A stretch of 64,000 nucleotides of DNA, taken from assembly GCA_020310875.1 (NCBI GenBank), contig CM035415.1, positions 193,440,432-193,504,431 on the forward strand, in the 5' to 3' direction. Source of the stretch: Ceratopteris richardii (Eukaryota; Streptophyta; Polypodiopsida; Polypodiales; Pteridaceae). The notes under the pieces were generated by a model that was given only the letters and a program-made list of their open reading frames with translations, had not been told where the DNA came from and made no database searches. Shown in pieces: positions 10,395 through 20,975 of this stretch (its first letter is position 1; the number at the start of each line of letters is the position of its first letter). Made by a program: the position numbers and the translations under genes.

Positions 10395-10589
10395 GAATGC
10401 TGCCACAAAAAATAAAACGAGAAAAAATGTTGCAAAAATCTCTTCAAGGGTGTTATTGCACTGCGATATGGAAGTATCCTCTCAACTATCTACATACTAT
10501 GCAAGCACTCCTTATATAGGTGGCGTTTCCTTTGTTTCTCTAATTTTCGTAATACCCTCTCAGGCTTATGTGGAATAGATTTAACACAA

Positions 10590-11360
10590 GTTGGCTCTAT
10601 GTCCGGACTATAAGGAATGTATGTCTAGTGGAAGAGCGATTTGCACTATGGATGGAGAATCTGCTATAGGTAAGTAATCTTTCCACTTAGTTTCATTTTC
10701 ATTCACATATGCTCGTATGATATGCTTAATGATTTTGTTGAATCTCTCATTTTGACCATCCCACTATTGATGCTCACTTGTGCTTATACTAAACTTAGTA
10801 TCCAATCTTTTGAAGATTGGAGTTCCTAACCTTAGACAAAACAGTGTCTAACGGAAAACCATATAGGATTCAAGTTGTTCCACAAACATGATGGTAGAGT
10901 CTTAAACTTCCCTATGTAGTTTGAAGCATGAATGGCTAGAAACTATACTCGCAAATGCCTGTCTTTACTCAATTCAATGTTTCTTTGTGTTATTTTGATG
11001 GTCATGAGATCTTTTGATCACGCAAAAATATTATAAGACCTTACTAATGCAAGTAGCCTCATTCAAAGTACTTTGTTCTACTTAGAGAACCAATGCATCT
11101 AAGAGAGAGTCCTCACTCCTTAGAAACACAATGAGACCATTGTTCACTCTAGACCTTATTTCTCTTGAAATATACACTCTTTGAAGGCAAATTCCTCAGC
11201 TTATTTTGCAAGTACCCATTGAGAATAACTGAAAAGGTCAATGATAAGCTCTAACCTTCATGCATGAGACATGCATGTAACTCACTATGCACCTCATCAC
11301 ACAAACACATATCCTATGCTTTTGCATTCTCCATGCAATGGCACTAATGGACTTTCACAC
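10590..11360 (-). mobile_element. Integrase relic, unit 3: chromovirus-like Ty3/gypsy (fossil)
   Basis: Third copy, collinear with units 1 and 2: the core segment with TCGTATGATATGCTTAATGA (near 10710), AACTTCCCTATGTAGTTTGA (near 10905), ACTCAATTCAATGTTTCTTT (near 10970) and AACTCACTATGCACCTCATC (near 11280). It starts abruptly at about 10590 where a word shared with unit 1 (AACACAAGTTGG, 10580 against 7274) joins the core, so an inner part is absent. Broken, old. Confidence 0.6.
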
Positions 11361-11789
11361 TCCACTCAGCATACATGTACCAAAACCTTGCCTGAAAGAA
11401 CTTGTAGAAGCTTGTAGGAGGTAGAAAAGTGAGTTGCAAAGCAACGAAGTTTGGTCCAACCAACTAGCACAAGACCATCCCTTCAGCTTATGGAGATTTG
11501 AACAGAGCTTATAGGCATGCAATAAGTGCAATAAAATGCACTATGTACTTTGGAGCATCAAGGAGAAAGAGTCGATACAAAAGAGATAGGTTTGTGCATT
11601 GACTAGCTCAACAAACTTACTATCTTTGGATGAGACAATGAACTTCAAATGCTCATCGCGATCAGCATGATTACAATTAGAAAAAGTCCTTTTATGCAAG
11701 AAATACACATAGTGTTGCATGTATAGAATGCACAAGAGTACAAGAAATAAGCAAAATATGCTTTTGGAATGAACCAAATACTCAACAGT
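11361..11789. other. Non-coding sequence, nothing recognised
   Basis: AT-rich sequence between the last integrase relic and the presumed LTR of element F. A small minus-strand open frame (11541-11777) has no recognisable motif. No repeats or RNA gene are seen. Confidence 0.4.
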
Positions 11790-12474
11790 GGTACCTCCTA
11801 TTTTTCAGGAATATGTAGAGATTGACCTCGAGACAGAAAAACTAAGATTGCTCCCAATTTATTAAATCAAATGCTTGGAAAATCTATCCGCATAAACTAG
11901 AAAATAATATCTTTGAAATGATTCCTTTTTCATCCAAGGTGGAGCTCTTTCGAGAGAGCAGGAGCCTCTTCAAGCTTATTGTTGTTGAAGAAGATGATGC
12001 AGAAAAATAAAGGAGCAAGACAATGATGGCGACAAGTGTATGTATATTGCTTCCATGTAATGTACAAGTGATTTGAAGTCTTTATATAGACTCTTTAGGT
12101 CTATAACTTCTACAAGTGGAGTTTCAATTCAAATGAAGGCAGTAAAGTTTGTTGGAGGGAATCAATTCACTTTCCTACAATCTAGGAAAAGTGAAGATCT
12201 AGTTTGACCTACTCTTAGGTGATTGATTGGTTAATTGATTGCAAATCAACCACCACAAATTCGTGGAATATTAGATCTCTTTTTGTACTTTTACATGTGT
12301 AAAGATTTAGGCTTTTACAATGGTAAAAGAACCATAAAAAATCTTTTTAAGAAATACAATAAGTGAGCATAAGTAAAAGAACTCTCCAACGGATATTCAA
12401 TCGACGTAATCCAAGTGATAGCTTTTCATAGATCAAATCCACCTCAAGAGTAGTGTAATCTTTATGTTCCAATA
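11790..12474 (-). repeat. Presumed 3' LTR of element F
   Basis: Starts (minus strand) right after the polypurine tract as TATTGGAACATAAAG, where TGTTGGAACA would be expected for this lineage. A TATA box, CTATATAAAGAC, lies at about 12077-12088 on the minus strand. The outer end is not fixed by a second LTR and the left limit is a guess. Confidence 0.5.
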
Positions 12475-12475
12475 G

Positions 12476-12490
12476 CTCCCCCTCAAGCTT
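12476..12490 (-). other. Polypurine tract of element F
   Basis: Minus strand GCTTGAGGGGGAGC, next to the presumed 3' LTR start. The same tract type occurs in element G (32112-32124) and element E (62033-62044). Confidence 0.75.
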
Positions 12491-12499
12491 AAGTACGCT

Positions 12500-13980
12500 T
12501 GAGTCTTCATTCTCTAATAGGTTGAATACCTGCCATAGCTTTGAATCTACAAAGTTTTATTCCATCAAGTGCCTTCGTCATCATATCTGCTACTTACTTT
12601 TTAGTTGGAACAAAAGAAATGTCAATCTCTTTTGCCATGAGCTTCTCCCTGATGAAGTGCTAATGAACCTATATGTGTTTGGTTCTTGCATGGAAACTAG
12701 GGTTTGTTGCTAGATGCGTGGAAAGTACATAATCTCCAAATATGTGAGGTTTAGAACTCACAAGTCCCAAATCTGTATACAATGCTTTTAACCATATTGC
12801 CTCTTGAGTTGCTATGGTCAAACCTCTATACTCTGCTTCAGTTGAGGATAAGGAAACTGTTGGTTTCTTCTTGGAACTCCATGATACTAGCTTTGAACTT
12901 GCAAATGCTAAGTAATTAGAGGTACTTCTTCTATCATCCTTAGCTCCTGCCCATTCTGCATATGAATAGATTTTGATATCCAAATATGAAGAGTAAGGAT
13001 AGAATATAAATTCATTAATTGTACCTTTGAGATACTTAAGTAATCTCTTAGTTGCATCCATGTGTGGTCTTCTTGTAGAGTGCATGAATTGACTAAGCAC
13101 TCCTATAGTATATGAGATGTCTACCCTTGTATGAGTAGCATATATCAAGCTACCTACCAAGCTTTGATATTCTTTAATGTCTTCAATTTTATCACATTCA
13201 TAAACACTAAGTTTATGATTTATCTCCAAAGGTGTTGTCCATTTTGAACTTAAAAAGTAGATCCTAAATGTATCTCCTCTGAGTCGAATACATTCCTTCA
13301 TCTATGTATATCACTTGCATACCTAAGAAATATGTGAGCTCACCTAAGTCACTAGGTTTGAGCTCCTCTTGCATGTGTCTCTTGGTCCTTTGAATGCCAT
13401 TCATATCATCACCTATCAGAATAATATCATCTACATATACACATAGATAGATAACCTCATTGTGATCCCTTTTGATGAATAGAGAAAGATGTGAGTGGCT
13501 AGGTTTGAACCCTTGATCTTGAAGGTATGTAACCAACCTGTAATTCCAAGCTCTAGGACTTGTTTCAATCCATACAATGCTTTCTTAAGTTTTCAAACAT
13601 AAGGTGCATGATTAGGGTTTTCAAAACTTAGTTGTTGTGACATGTATACCTCTTCACTTATCCAACCATTCAAGAATGCATTTTTCACATCAAGTTGGAG
13701 GACTCTCCAATTCCTTCTAGTAGATGCACTTATCAATGTTCTGACTGTAGTCATCTTTGCAATTGGTGAGAATGTTTCCTCATATTCTATACCATGAGTT
13801 TGTGAGCATCCTTTGGCAACTAATCTTGCCTTGTACATGAAAACTGATCCATTTGAGTTTCTTTTAACCTTATATACCCATCTACAACCAATTACTTTTT
13901 GATTGGATGACATTGGAACCAAATCCCAAGTATCCATCTCCTTAATGCATTTATTTCTTCTTTCATGGCCTTTTCTCAAT
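12500..13980 (-). pseudogene. Reverse transcriptase and RNase H of element F (fossil)
   Basis: RT start: TWDLVPMSSNQKVIGCRWVY, then YKARLVAKGCSQTHGIEYEE and LDVKNAFLNGWISEEVYM (13600-13950). The active site YLCVYVDDIILIGDD lies near 13440, followed by DLGELTYFLGMQV. RNase H and connection: YQSLVGSLIYATHTRVDISY, then WAGAKDDRRSTSNYLAF and SLSSTEAEYRGLTIATQEAI, then NPSFHARTKHI (12670-13180). These are standard copia motifs in the right order. The copy is broken. Confidence 0.85.
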
Positions 13981-14442
13981 TAGGGTTTCCCTTTGCCTCT
14001 TAATAGGTTGAGGGTCCCTCTGAAATTGAGTCCTATGCCAAGTAGATTGAATGCTTTGTAATAAATGTCAAATCATATCCATTCATTTCTGGTTGTTTCT
14101 TCTCTCTTGTTGATCTTCTAGGAGCTTGCTTAGAGCATTCTTTCGCTTTGCCTCTTGACTTCCATAGTTTGTAATCCTTTTCCCTTTCATCTTTGTCATC
14201 ATTTGTATCACTTCTTGGATCCTGGACCTATGTATCATGCTTGCTTTCTAATTGATGAGAATCAAAATGAAGATCATATGGTAGAGTTACCTTTTGTTTG
14301 TCTTCATCATACCAGGACCTCTATTCTTCAAATACAACACTCTACTTGTAGTGAATTGGTTGGTTGAAGGATTATAGAACCTGTAACCCATTTGAGTTGA
14401 ATCATACCCAATAAACACTACCTTTATCGCCCTTTCATCTAG

Positions 14443-15894
14443 CTATGATGGTACATGAGCATAAGCTAAACAACCAAACACCTTGCAACATCCAAGACTA
14501 GGTTTCCTTCCATGCCATGCTTCATAAGGAGTCATACCTTGAAGTGATTTGGATGGTAGTCTATTGACAAGGTACACAATAGTTGAAATAGAATTTGCCC
14601 ATAGATAATGTGGCAACCTCTTCTCTTCAAGCATTGTTCTAGCTGATCAAACCAATGTCTTGTTTCTCCTCTTTGCAATTCCATTTAGTTGAGGAGAGTA
14701 CTTGGTAGTCACTTCCCTTTTGATACCTTTATCCATGAAGAACTCATCAAACTCTTTGGAGAAGTACTCTCCCCTCCACTAGATCTGAGCTTCTTGAGTG
14801 ATCCACCTGTATGATTCTCCAATCATATACTTTTTGAAGCAATCAAACACTTCATTCTTACTCTTGATAAAGTATAGAATAGTCCATCTACTATGGTCAT
14901 CAATGAATCAGACATAATACCTTGATCCTATCGATGAAAGTTCTTATCTTGGACCCCATACATTTGTATGTACTAAGTCCAATAAGTTGTTGTGGATGTA
15001 GCCTTTGTGGTTGAATGGTTGTCTTTGTGCCTTCGTAATCTGACATGCATCACACTTGTTGATCATGTGTCGCTTTGATATGTTTGGTAGTCCAAGAACA
15101 CTTTGATCCCTGCATATATCCTTCAAGGTTCTTTCATTCACATGAGCAAGCCTCTTATGCCACACTTCAAGCTCTCTTAGGGTTTGAGACCCAAAAGTGA
15201 ATAGAGCTATGTTCCTGGTTTCTCCTACTGCAACAGTAAAGAGCCTACCATGCTTCTCACCTCTAGCTATCTTCTTGAAGTGTTGATATGGATCTTCCAC
15301 AAAAGCTCCATGTTGGGTGAACCTAACTTGCAAGCCTTTTTCAACTATTTGGCCTACACTTATTAGGTTTTTAGTGATAGTGGGTACATAGAGAACCTTA
15401 CTTAAAATTTTTGTCCTCCCATTGGAAGCTTTGGCATTAGCAATCTTCTCCACATCGTGCTTTGTGTCATCCCCTATTTGAAATTCATGTATATGCTTTG
15501 GACTTTCCAAATTAGATAGAAGAGCAATGTTGCTTGCAACATGATTTGAACATCCTGAATCTATGTAGAAAAAATGATCATCTTCTTTACTTTCTTTGTG
15601 GTTTAGATTCATAAGAAGCAATGAGTCTTCAAGTGGTTGATCTTTTGAATAATTGTTGAAGTCTCTTCTATTATAGCCTCTATTGTTATTGTTGAAGTTG
15701 TATCCACCTCCACCTCTATTTTGGCCATATCCACCTCTTTCACTTCCTTTCTGGGTCTTCCCATTGAACGAGTAATTCTGAGTGGTGTGGTTGGTCTTAT
15801 CATAGATGGCACAAGGTTGAACATTCTGAACTTTGGCTTTGTCATGTTTTGGTCCTTTCTTCTTCCCTTTCCAAGAGAAAAATGCCTTACACAC
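14443..15894 (-). pseudogene. Gag end, protease and integrase of element F (fossil)
   Basis: The right end codes a Lys-rich start and a Gly/Asn/Arg-rich stretch (GGYGQNRGGGGYNFNNNNRG) typical of the RNA-binding tail of copia gag. Then come the retropepsin DSG in FFYIDSGCSNHVASN (near 15560), the block KVLYVPTITKNLISVGQIVE, the integrase zinc domain (WHKRLAHVNERTLK, then CDACQITKAQ) and LVHTNVWGP (14950-15200). A later piece near 14443-14634 is the post-core block LWANSISTIVYLVNRLPSKS, TPYEAWHGRKPS, CKVFGCLAYAHVP. The integrase core between them is not well kept. Confidence 0.82.
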
Positions 15895-15959
15895 TTATGT
15901 TTTGCTCAAATTATGTGAGATTGGTCCACTAGCCTTGCTCAAAGGTGGATGAATACCGA

Positions 15960-16605
15960 CAATGATAACTAACTCTCGGGATTGCTCCCTCTCTTCTTGC
16001 TCACATGCCCTTGTGTCCACTTACTTCCCGTTCTATTCCTTTTTCTTACTCTAGCCCCTCATTCCTAACTCATTCCTCTTAATCACTCTCTTGCTTCCCG
16101 CCTCCTTCTTACTCATGCACACTCACTCACTTACGCACACTTATCTTCATACACACATAGATATGTATTTGCACACCCTCATTCTCCCATTCACACACAT
16201 GCCCTCTTACCTATGCACCCCACTTTGCTTCCTTCTCCTCTCATGCACTCACACACCCTTTCACTTACAGTTCCTTTCTTACTCTCACTCTCACACATAC
16301 ACTCATACATCGATACTCACACACACTATCCTTTTCCCTAGCCCTTGTTCAGTTATGCACACCTCCCATATACTCACTTTATACATTCATACATGCATTC
16401 TCACACACCATTGCACACATCTATCCATAACCACATGCACTTACTTTCTCACTCTTTCCCTTTCTCACTAACTCTATCGCTCTCTCGTGTACCTGCACCA
16501 AACACGCATGCGCTCGCACACGTATATTCACCTATAAATGCTCACGTGCATATCCTAACGCATGCACTCTCTTTCACCCACTCTCTATATGCCCTTAACA
16601 CACAC
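15960..16605. repeat. Pyrimidine-rich low-complexity tract (left half)
   Basis: Plus strand rich in CTC, CAC and CACACA words (TCACTC, ACACAC, CTCTC) with almost no G. Open frames here (Ser/Thr/His/Leu-rich) come from composition. The tract resumes at 29937 after element C, so C was inserted into it. Confidence 0.85.
16601..16605. other. Left target-site duplication of element C (CACAC)
   Basis: CACAC directly before the LTR start at 16606 and CACAC directly after the other LTR end (29937-29941). A 5-bp duplication is normal for Ty3/gypsy insertion. The tract itself is CA-rich, so a chance match is somewhat easier than usual. Confidence 0.8.
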
Positions 16606-17213
16606 TGTAGCTCAAGCGTAAGCACCACCTCCTTTACTTGTCAATCCGCGGAGACGTGAGGACCGGTATGAAGACCACGAGCAAGTGAAGGCACAAGTGC
16701 ATGAGTGAAAGCACACAAACATGCACACACATACACACACACGCGCACAAAGTAAGATCAAAGAGAGGAACAATGGAAAGCTTCGATTGCAAAAGAGTTA
16801 TCTTAAAAAAGCTCTATTCTCTAACAAGCTAACCTCAAAAATGAGCTCTCTAGCTCTTTTTATAGTTTTTTGACTAGTTTTGGCCCTGTCCAGACCTAGT
16901 GTCCGGCCTAGTTAAAAATTAGGTTCCAGGGCTTATTTGAGGGCTCAAATGAAGTCTAAAAATCATGAAACTTGGTAGGATGATACTTCTAATACTCCTC
17001 AAGCTCCAGGACTCCTCGGCTTGAACAAAGTGGAGTTACAAAAATAGAAAATGGTATTTACAATGGTTTTAGTGATAGAAATCACTATTTCTGTAGGGTA
17101 TTCTTCTTAAAAGTTGACATGTACTTCTTGGAGCCCCCTACTTGCTCCTTCTTCTTGTGTGTCCACCTCTTAGATATGCTCCTATGCTTTGTCCTTGACT
17201 TTCAGCTTCAACA
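16606..17213 (-). repeat. 3' LTR of element C
   Basis: On the minus strand it starts TGTTGAAGCTGAAAGTCAAG next to the polypurine tract and ends CTTGAGCTACA at 16606. It matches the LTR at 29332-29936 almost base for base. It contains a CA-rich microsatellite (16718-16750), a TATA-like CTATAAAAAG (minus, near 16860) and the conserved CGAGGAGTCC island (near 17005, changed at one position here). Confidence 0.95.
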
Positions 17214-17230
17214 CTCCCCCCCCTCTCGAG
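17214..17230 (-). other. Polypurine tract of element C
   Basis: Minus strand CTCGAGAGGGGGGGGAG, immediately before the 3' LTR start. It is the usual plus-strand primer of a Ty3/gypsy element. Confidence 0.88.
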
Positions 17231-18447
17231 TCTGTCGTCCCTGACAGACCCTTGTTGTAGTGGTTGTTCCATGTAGTGCTTTGAGAGGTAGTATCCATTC
17301 TGGATGAACAAGAGCCGTCTATCTTCCAAATTTGGTAGCGTTGGTTGTTCGGTTCTTCATTTGTCACTGCAAGCCTTTGCAAGTCGTAGTCCCTTGGTAT
17401 GTGCTTCTTTCGTGGATTCTGCATGAATGTGTCGTTGTGAGCTTTCAAAGATTGTGAGTTGCTCAAAAGAGGTTATCAAGATTGAGTTGGAGCAACTGCT
17501 AGCTTCAAATTGCTTCCTAGGTATTGATGTTGCCCCCAGGATGTCCTCTAGCTCTTCTAAAGATTATGTTCAGAGTAGTCATGCCAAGTACTCATAACCC
17601 ATAGTGAATGATGGGTAAATGTGTCAGTGCATGGGTTGAAAAAATTATGTGCCTTGTGCACGGCCTTGTAATGTAGCCGTATGCATGCTTACTTGGAAAA
17701 TGCATTGGAAGAAGTATGGTGCCAAAAATTTGGGGTCTTGAGCTAAGTGCTCAAGGGTATGCTGATGAAGAGGTTTCCTACTCTATCATGGTTATAATGT
17801 GGCCCAAGTAGAAGATTCTTACCATAGTGAAAGGTCAGTCGATGCGGATCTCTCGTGTTGTACACATGTCATTATTCATGTTTCATGAGCCAAACCTGGG
17901 AACAAGTTTTTCCTCTCTTTCTTCTTTTTTTTTTTTTTTTTTGAGGAACAACATCACAAAACAAGAAGATAGAGTTTAGTACCAATCAATAAAAATATTT
18001 GACATATGTGAATGTGCTCTTGTGCCTGGGATTCTCAAGTGTGTCTATGCACGGCCGTGTAATGTGGCCCTATATTAATGCATACTTTGGAAATGCATGA
18101 CCTGAATGGTGCAAAAGAAAAGGTTGTGCAAGGAGCACATGGTTGTCGCTCGTCGAGGCCTGATGTCACTTGCAGATGTTGATGTCATCTTTGTTGGAGG
18201 TATCCATTGGATCTCAAGATGACCACTGATCCTTCCTCTTTATAGGGATCCATTTTAGAACAGCATTTGTCACTGTAGAGATTACTTCACGCATCTTCCT
18301 CGTTGGATGCTTTCTGAACTGTGGGATCCTGTGTGGTTGGCACTTTGGTTCGATGGAGGTTACTTGTACTTTTGGCTTCCAAACCCATATCCTTTTTGCA
18401 CGTCTTCCTACTATTGTTGAAGAGCTGATTTGATCTTCTTTTGGTCT
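17231..18447 (-). other. 3' untranslated region of element C
   Basis: No convincing coding sequence. It contains an 18-base T run (near 17926) and two diverged direct copies of a segment of about 70 bp built on CACGGCC..TGTAATGT..GCC (about 17645-17710 and 18045-18110). Element B has a far larger, coding-like block in the matching position. Confidence 0.6.
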
Positions 18448-19389
18448 CTATACATGGTTCTTACCCTCTTCTCTTTTTGGCTTCTTTGTTGAGACCTTTC
18501 GCATGTGGGAGAACATAGGTTGTTGTAGATGTAACAGCTTCTTAGGTACCCACATCTGAAATCGCCCTTGTTGTGCTGCAGCTAATTTCTTAGGCACCCA
18601 AACTTGTTGGTTACCTTGTGATTGAGCTTGTCCAAGTTGCTTCCTTCGTGTTCTGACCTGGTTGGCTTGCCTGGATGGGATTTGTGGGGGCAAGGCTGGT
18701 GGTTTCTCTCCTTTGCGTACCCAGATCTGCTTCATGCTCGGAAGTGCTTTCTTATCGAATGATGTCTTTCTATTTGATGTAGCAGTTGTCGTGATCGGTT
18801 GTGTTTGCCTTTGTGGTGGACTCACTAGTGTGGCTACTTGATTCTTTGGAGAAGAAGAAAGATCCACCCACCTTCGAACCTGTTCTTCCATGATTGACTC
18901 CTTCATCATAGAGCTTTTGACACATACAACATCTTCTTCCATATGATTAGACTTAGAAGAGCTAAGAGAGTGTGTGGTGCCATGATCTGTGAGCATGCAG
19001 TTTTCTAATTCTAATGTAATGCATTGTTCATGTACCCAAACTTGAAGAATTTGACTTCTTAGGTTTAATTTAACTGCATGGTCATAGATCCAATCTTGAC
19101 CCAAGACAAGTGGTTCTGTAAGGTTCTCATCTTCACACACTAGCACCTTGACTTTCATTGGAACATCTTGAAGGTAGATGGGAAGTTCCACCTCATCCAA
19201 ACAAGGGGTTTCCACACCTCCTAATCCTATGAGATAAGCTTCTATGGGATTGATGTTCAACTGCAAGTCTTGGCAGTAGGATAGTCTAACTGCACTACTC
19301 GCTGCACCTGAATCAATCAATGCTTTCAGAGTCCTTGCACCCTTTCCTTGTCCTATCTCTATGGTCACAAAGGGACGTTGGTCAATGAC
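18448..19389 (-). CDS. Second retropepsin-like domain (PR2) and WVPKKL-repeat tail of element C
   Basis: Part of a 417-codon open frame whose first 45 residues are the integrase C-terminus. A charged helical linker follows (residues 46-80, KKRKEEELRVREEAQAEARE). PR2 then runs about 105-215: catalytic-type motif LIDSGAASSAVR (DSG at 130-132), the block PIEAYLIGLGG, and the closing motif LVLGQDW (198-204). The pattern D-S/T-G, hydrophobic flap region, then I/V-L-G-x-D is that of retropepsins (PF00077/PF13975-like). The tail is basic and repeats QxWVPKKL/QIWVRKGE. This is separate from PR1 on the gag side. The role is unknown; it could be a processing enzyme, a dimer partner or a host-derived copy. 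Element B has the same domain in the same place. Confidence 0.8.
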   Translation of the reverse strand, partial: VIDQRPFVTIEIGQGKGARTLKALIDSGAASSAVRLSYCQDLQLNINPIEAYLIGLGGVETPCLDEVELPIYLQDVPMKVKVLVCEDENLTEPLVLGQDWIYDHAVKLNLRSQILQVWVHEQCITLELENCMLTDHGTTHSLSSSKSNHMEEDVVCVKSSMMKESIMEEQVRRWVDLSSSPKNQVATLVSPPQRQTQPITTTATSNRKTSFDKKALPSMKQIWVRKGEKPPALPPQIPSRQANQVRTRRKQLGQAQSQGNQQVWVPKKLAAAQQGRFQMWVPKKLLHLQQPMFSHMRKVSTKKPKREEGKNHV

Positions 19390-20950
19390 TTGAGAAGTAA
19401 TTATGCCTGATTTTTGGCACATATCCATGTGATATTTTGGGGCTTTTGTGTTGACATCTAGGCCTAGTCGCCTTAACTTATTTTGCCTAATACGCTCTCT
19501 GGCCTCTGCCTGTGCTTCTTCCCTCACCCTTAACTCCTCTTCTTTTCGCTTCTTAGTAGTGTTGAGTCTCGTAAGCATATCCTCAGTAAGAGGTTCTTGA
19601 TATAGCTTGACTCTACATCCACTAATATAGTTTGGCAAGATATCACCTTCTAAAGTATACAATTGAACCGCGCTGCTAGTAGAAATTTTGTTAATGATCA
19701 TGGGTCCATATCCTCATTTTTCCAACTTATGGGCATGTTGTTTTAGTGTGTAAACCAACACTAGATCTCCCTCTTTCAGTCCCTTATCCTTAATGTGTGC
19801 ATCGAAGTATGCCTTTTGCCTTTTCTTTGAAGCGTAGATGCCTGCTGCCGCTCATAGCCTCGTCTCACCTAAGCGTTCTAGATCAAAGATCCTAGAGGAC
19901 AATTCATGTCCATTCCACTCATGCTCTTGTGCTACCTTTAAAGCTGGGATTAAGAAATCTAATGGTAACACAACATTTTGTCCGAAGACCATCTGAAATG
20001 GGGTGGCATTGAGTACCGTTTTGTAGGCAACTCGATAAGCCCAAACAGCATGATGAAGTTGTTTGTCCCAATCAGAGCGTTTATTATTTACCAGTTTTGT
20101 CAATACGTTACAGAGGATCTTATTGGTGCTCTCGGCTTGTCCGTTAGCTTGTGGGTGATAAGGGGCAGACTTTTTATGTATCACCAAGAATTCTTGGAGA
20201 AGATTTTCAATGACCTCATTCAAGAAGTGTGTGCCTCTATCGCTCACTAACTCTATTGGTAGCCCATATCTCGTGAACACATTCTCGAATAAGAACTTAG
20301 CCGTAGTCTGAGCATCATTCTTTGTTGTGGCTTTCACTTCTACCCACTTTGTAAGGTAATATGTGGCTACAATAATATACTCTGCATGGGAGTTTCTAGC
20401 TGGGGGGTTAATAGGACCTATGAAGTCTATGCCCCACTTGGAAAATGCACGCCCTCCCATCATTGGCCTCAAGGGCATCTCATCTTTTCTAACTGGATAT
20501 TGTGCACATTGGCATGTGTCACATTTCTTCACATAGGTATGTGCATCCATATGAAGAGTGGGCCACCAAAGTCCTGAGAATAGAATGGTCTTGATCACTC
20601 GGTTGGGACCAAAAAGTCTACCTGCAACACCACTGTGTGCAGTCTCTAAGACCTTTAAATAGTTTGATTCATGAACGCACAGTCTTAAGTAACCATCTTT
20701 GCCTCTTCGGTATAAGTTATCTCCTACTAAGGCATAGCCTTGAGCTTCTTGCTCCATGCTTCGTCTTCTTGCTAGACTAGCCTCCTTGGGTAATCTTCCA
20801 GACCTCATAAACTCTACCAATGGAGCACTCCAATCTAGAATTAATGACACTTGATAAAGGGTCGCTTGCTCCATTGGGGACTCTCTCTGCACATTGGACA
20901 ATTCTTAATCCACTCATGTATTTCTTTGTCCATGCTAGGCCAATACACTC
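19390..20950 (-). pseudogene. Integrase of element C (fossil)
   Basis: Zinc-binding HHCC: HSGVAGRLFGPNR and then CDTCQCAQYP (about 20490-20650). Catalytic core: first Asp in KWGIDFIGPINPP (near 20430), second in LVSDRGTHFLNE, Glu in HPQANGQAESTNK, with the second Asp and Glu 36 apart (the D35E spacing). A post-core block (VWAYRVAYKTVLNATPFQMV) and a C-terminal GPY/F-like module follow (EGDLVLVYTLK.. to ISGCRVKLYQEP, about 19580-19800). No chromodomain follows; the chain instead runs into the PR2 linker. Inserts cDNA into chromosomes. Confidence 0.88.
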
Positions 20951-20975
20951 CTAGATGCTTCAAATTCTGCAATGT

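Larger units (their letters stand above)
11790..15900 (-). mobile_element. Element F: Ty1/copia retrotransposon, broken
   Basis: On the minus strand from right to left: remains of gag/knuckle region, retropepsin, integrase, RT, RNase H, polypurine tract, 3' LTR. The polyprotein segments resemble element E (shared YIDSGCSNH, KNLISVGQIVEKG, GRLFT, WHKRLAH), so F belongs to the same copia lineage but is far older. No 5' LTR or primer site is visible at the right end; the sequence passes into a pyrimidine-rich tract. There are many breaks and sizeable missing parts, including integrase core. Confidence 0.82.

Noticed and set aside
16091-16659. Two plus-strand open frames (126 and 104 codons)
   Set aside because: Composition artefact of the pyrimidine/CA-rich tract. 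One of them also runs across the LTR border of element C.
18448-19701. PR2 frame as a separate host gene (DDI1-like or aspartic protease)
   Set aside because: Its first 45 residues are the integrase C-terminus, it is inside the LTRs of element C, and element B carries the same arrangement. It belongs to the element, whatever its ultimate origin.
19560-19850. Chromodomain at the integrase C-terminus of element C
   Set aside because: The end of integrase shows only a GPY/F-like module and then a charged linker to PR2. No chromodomain aromatic cage pattern is seen.
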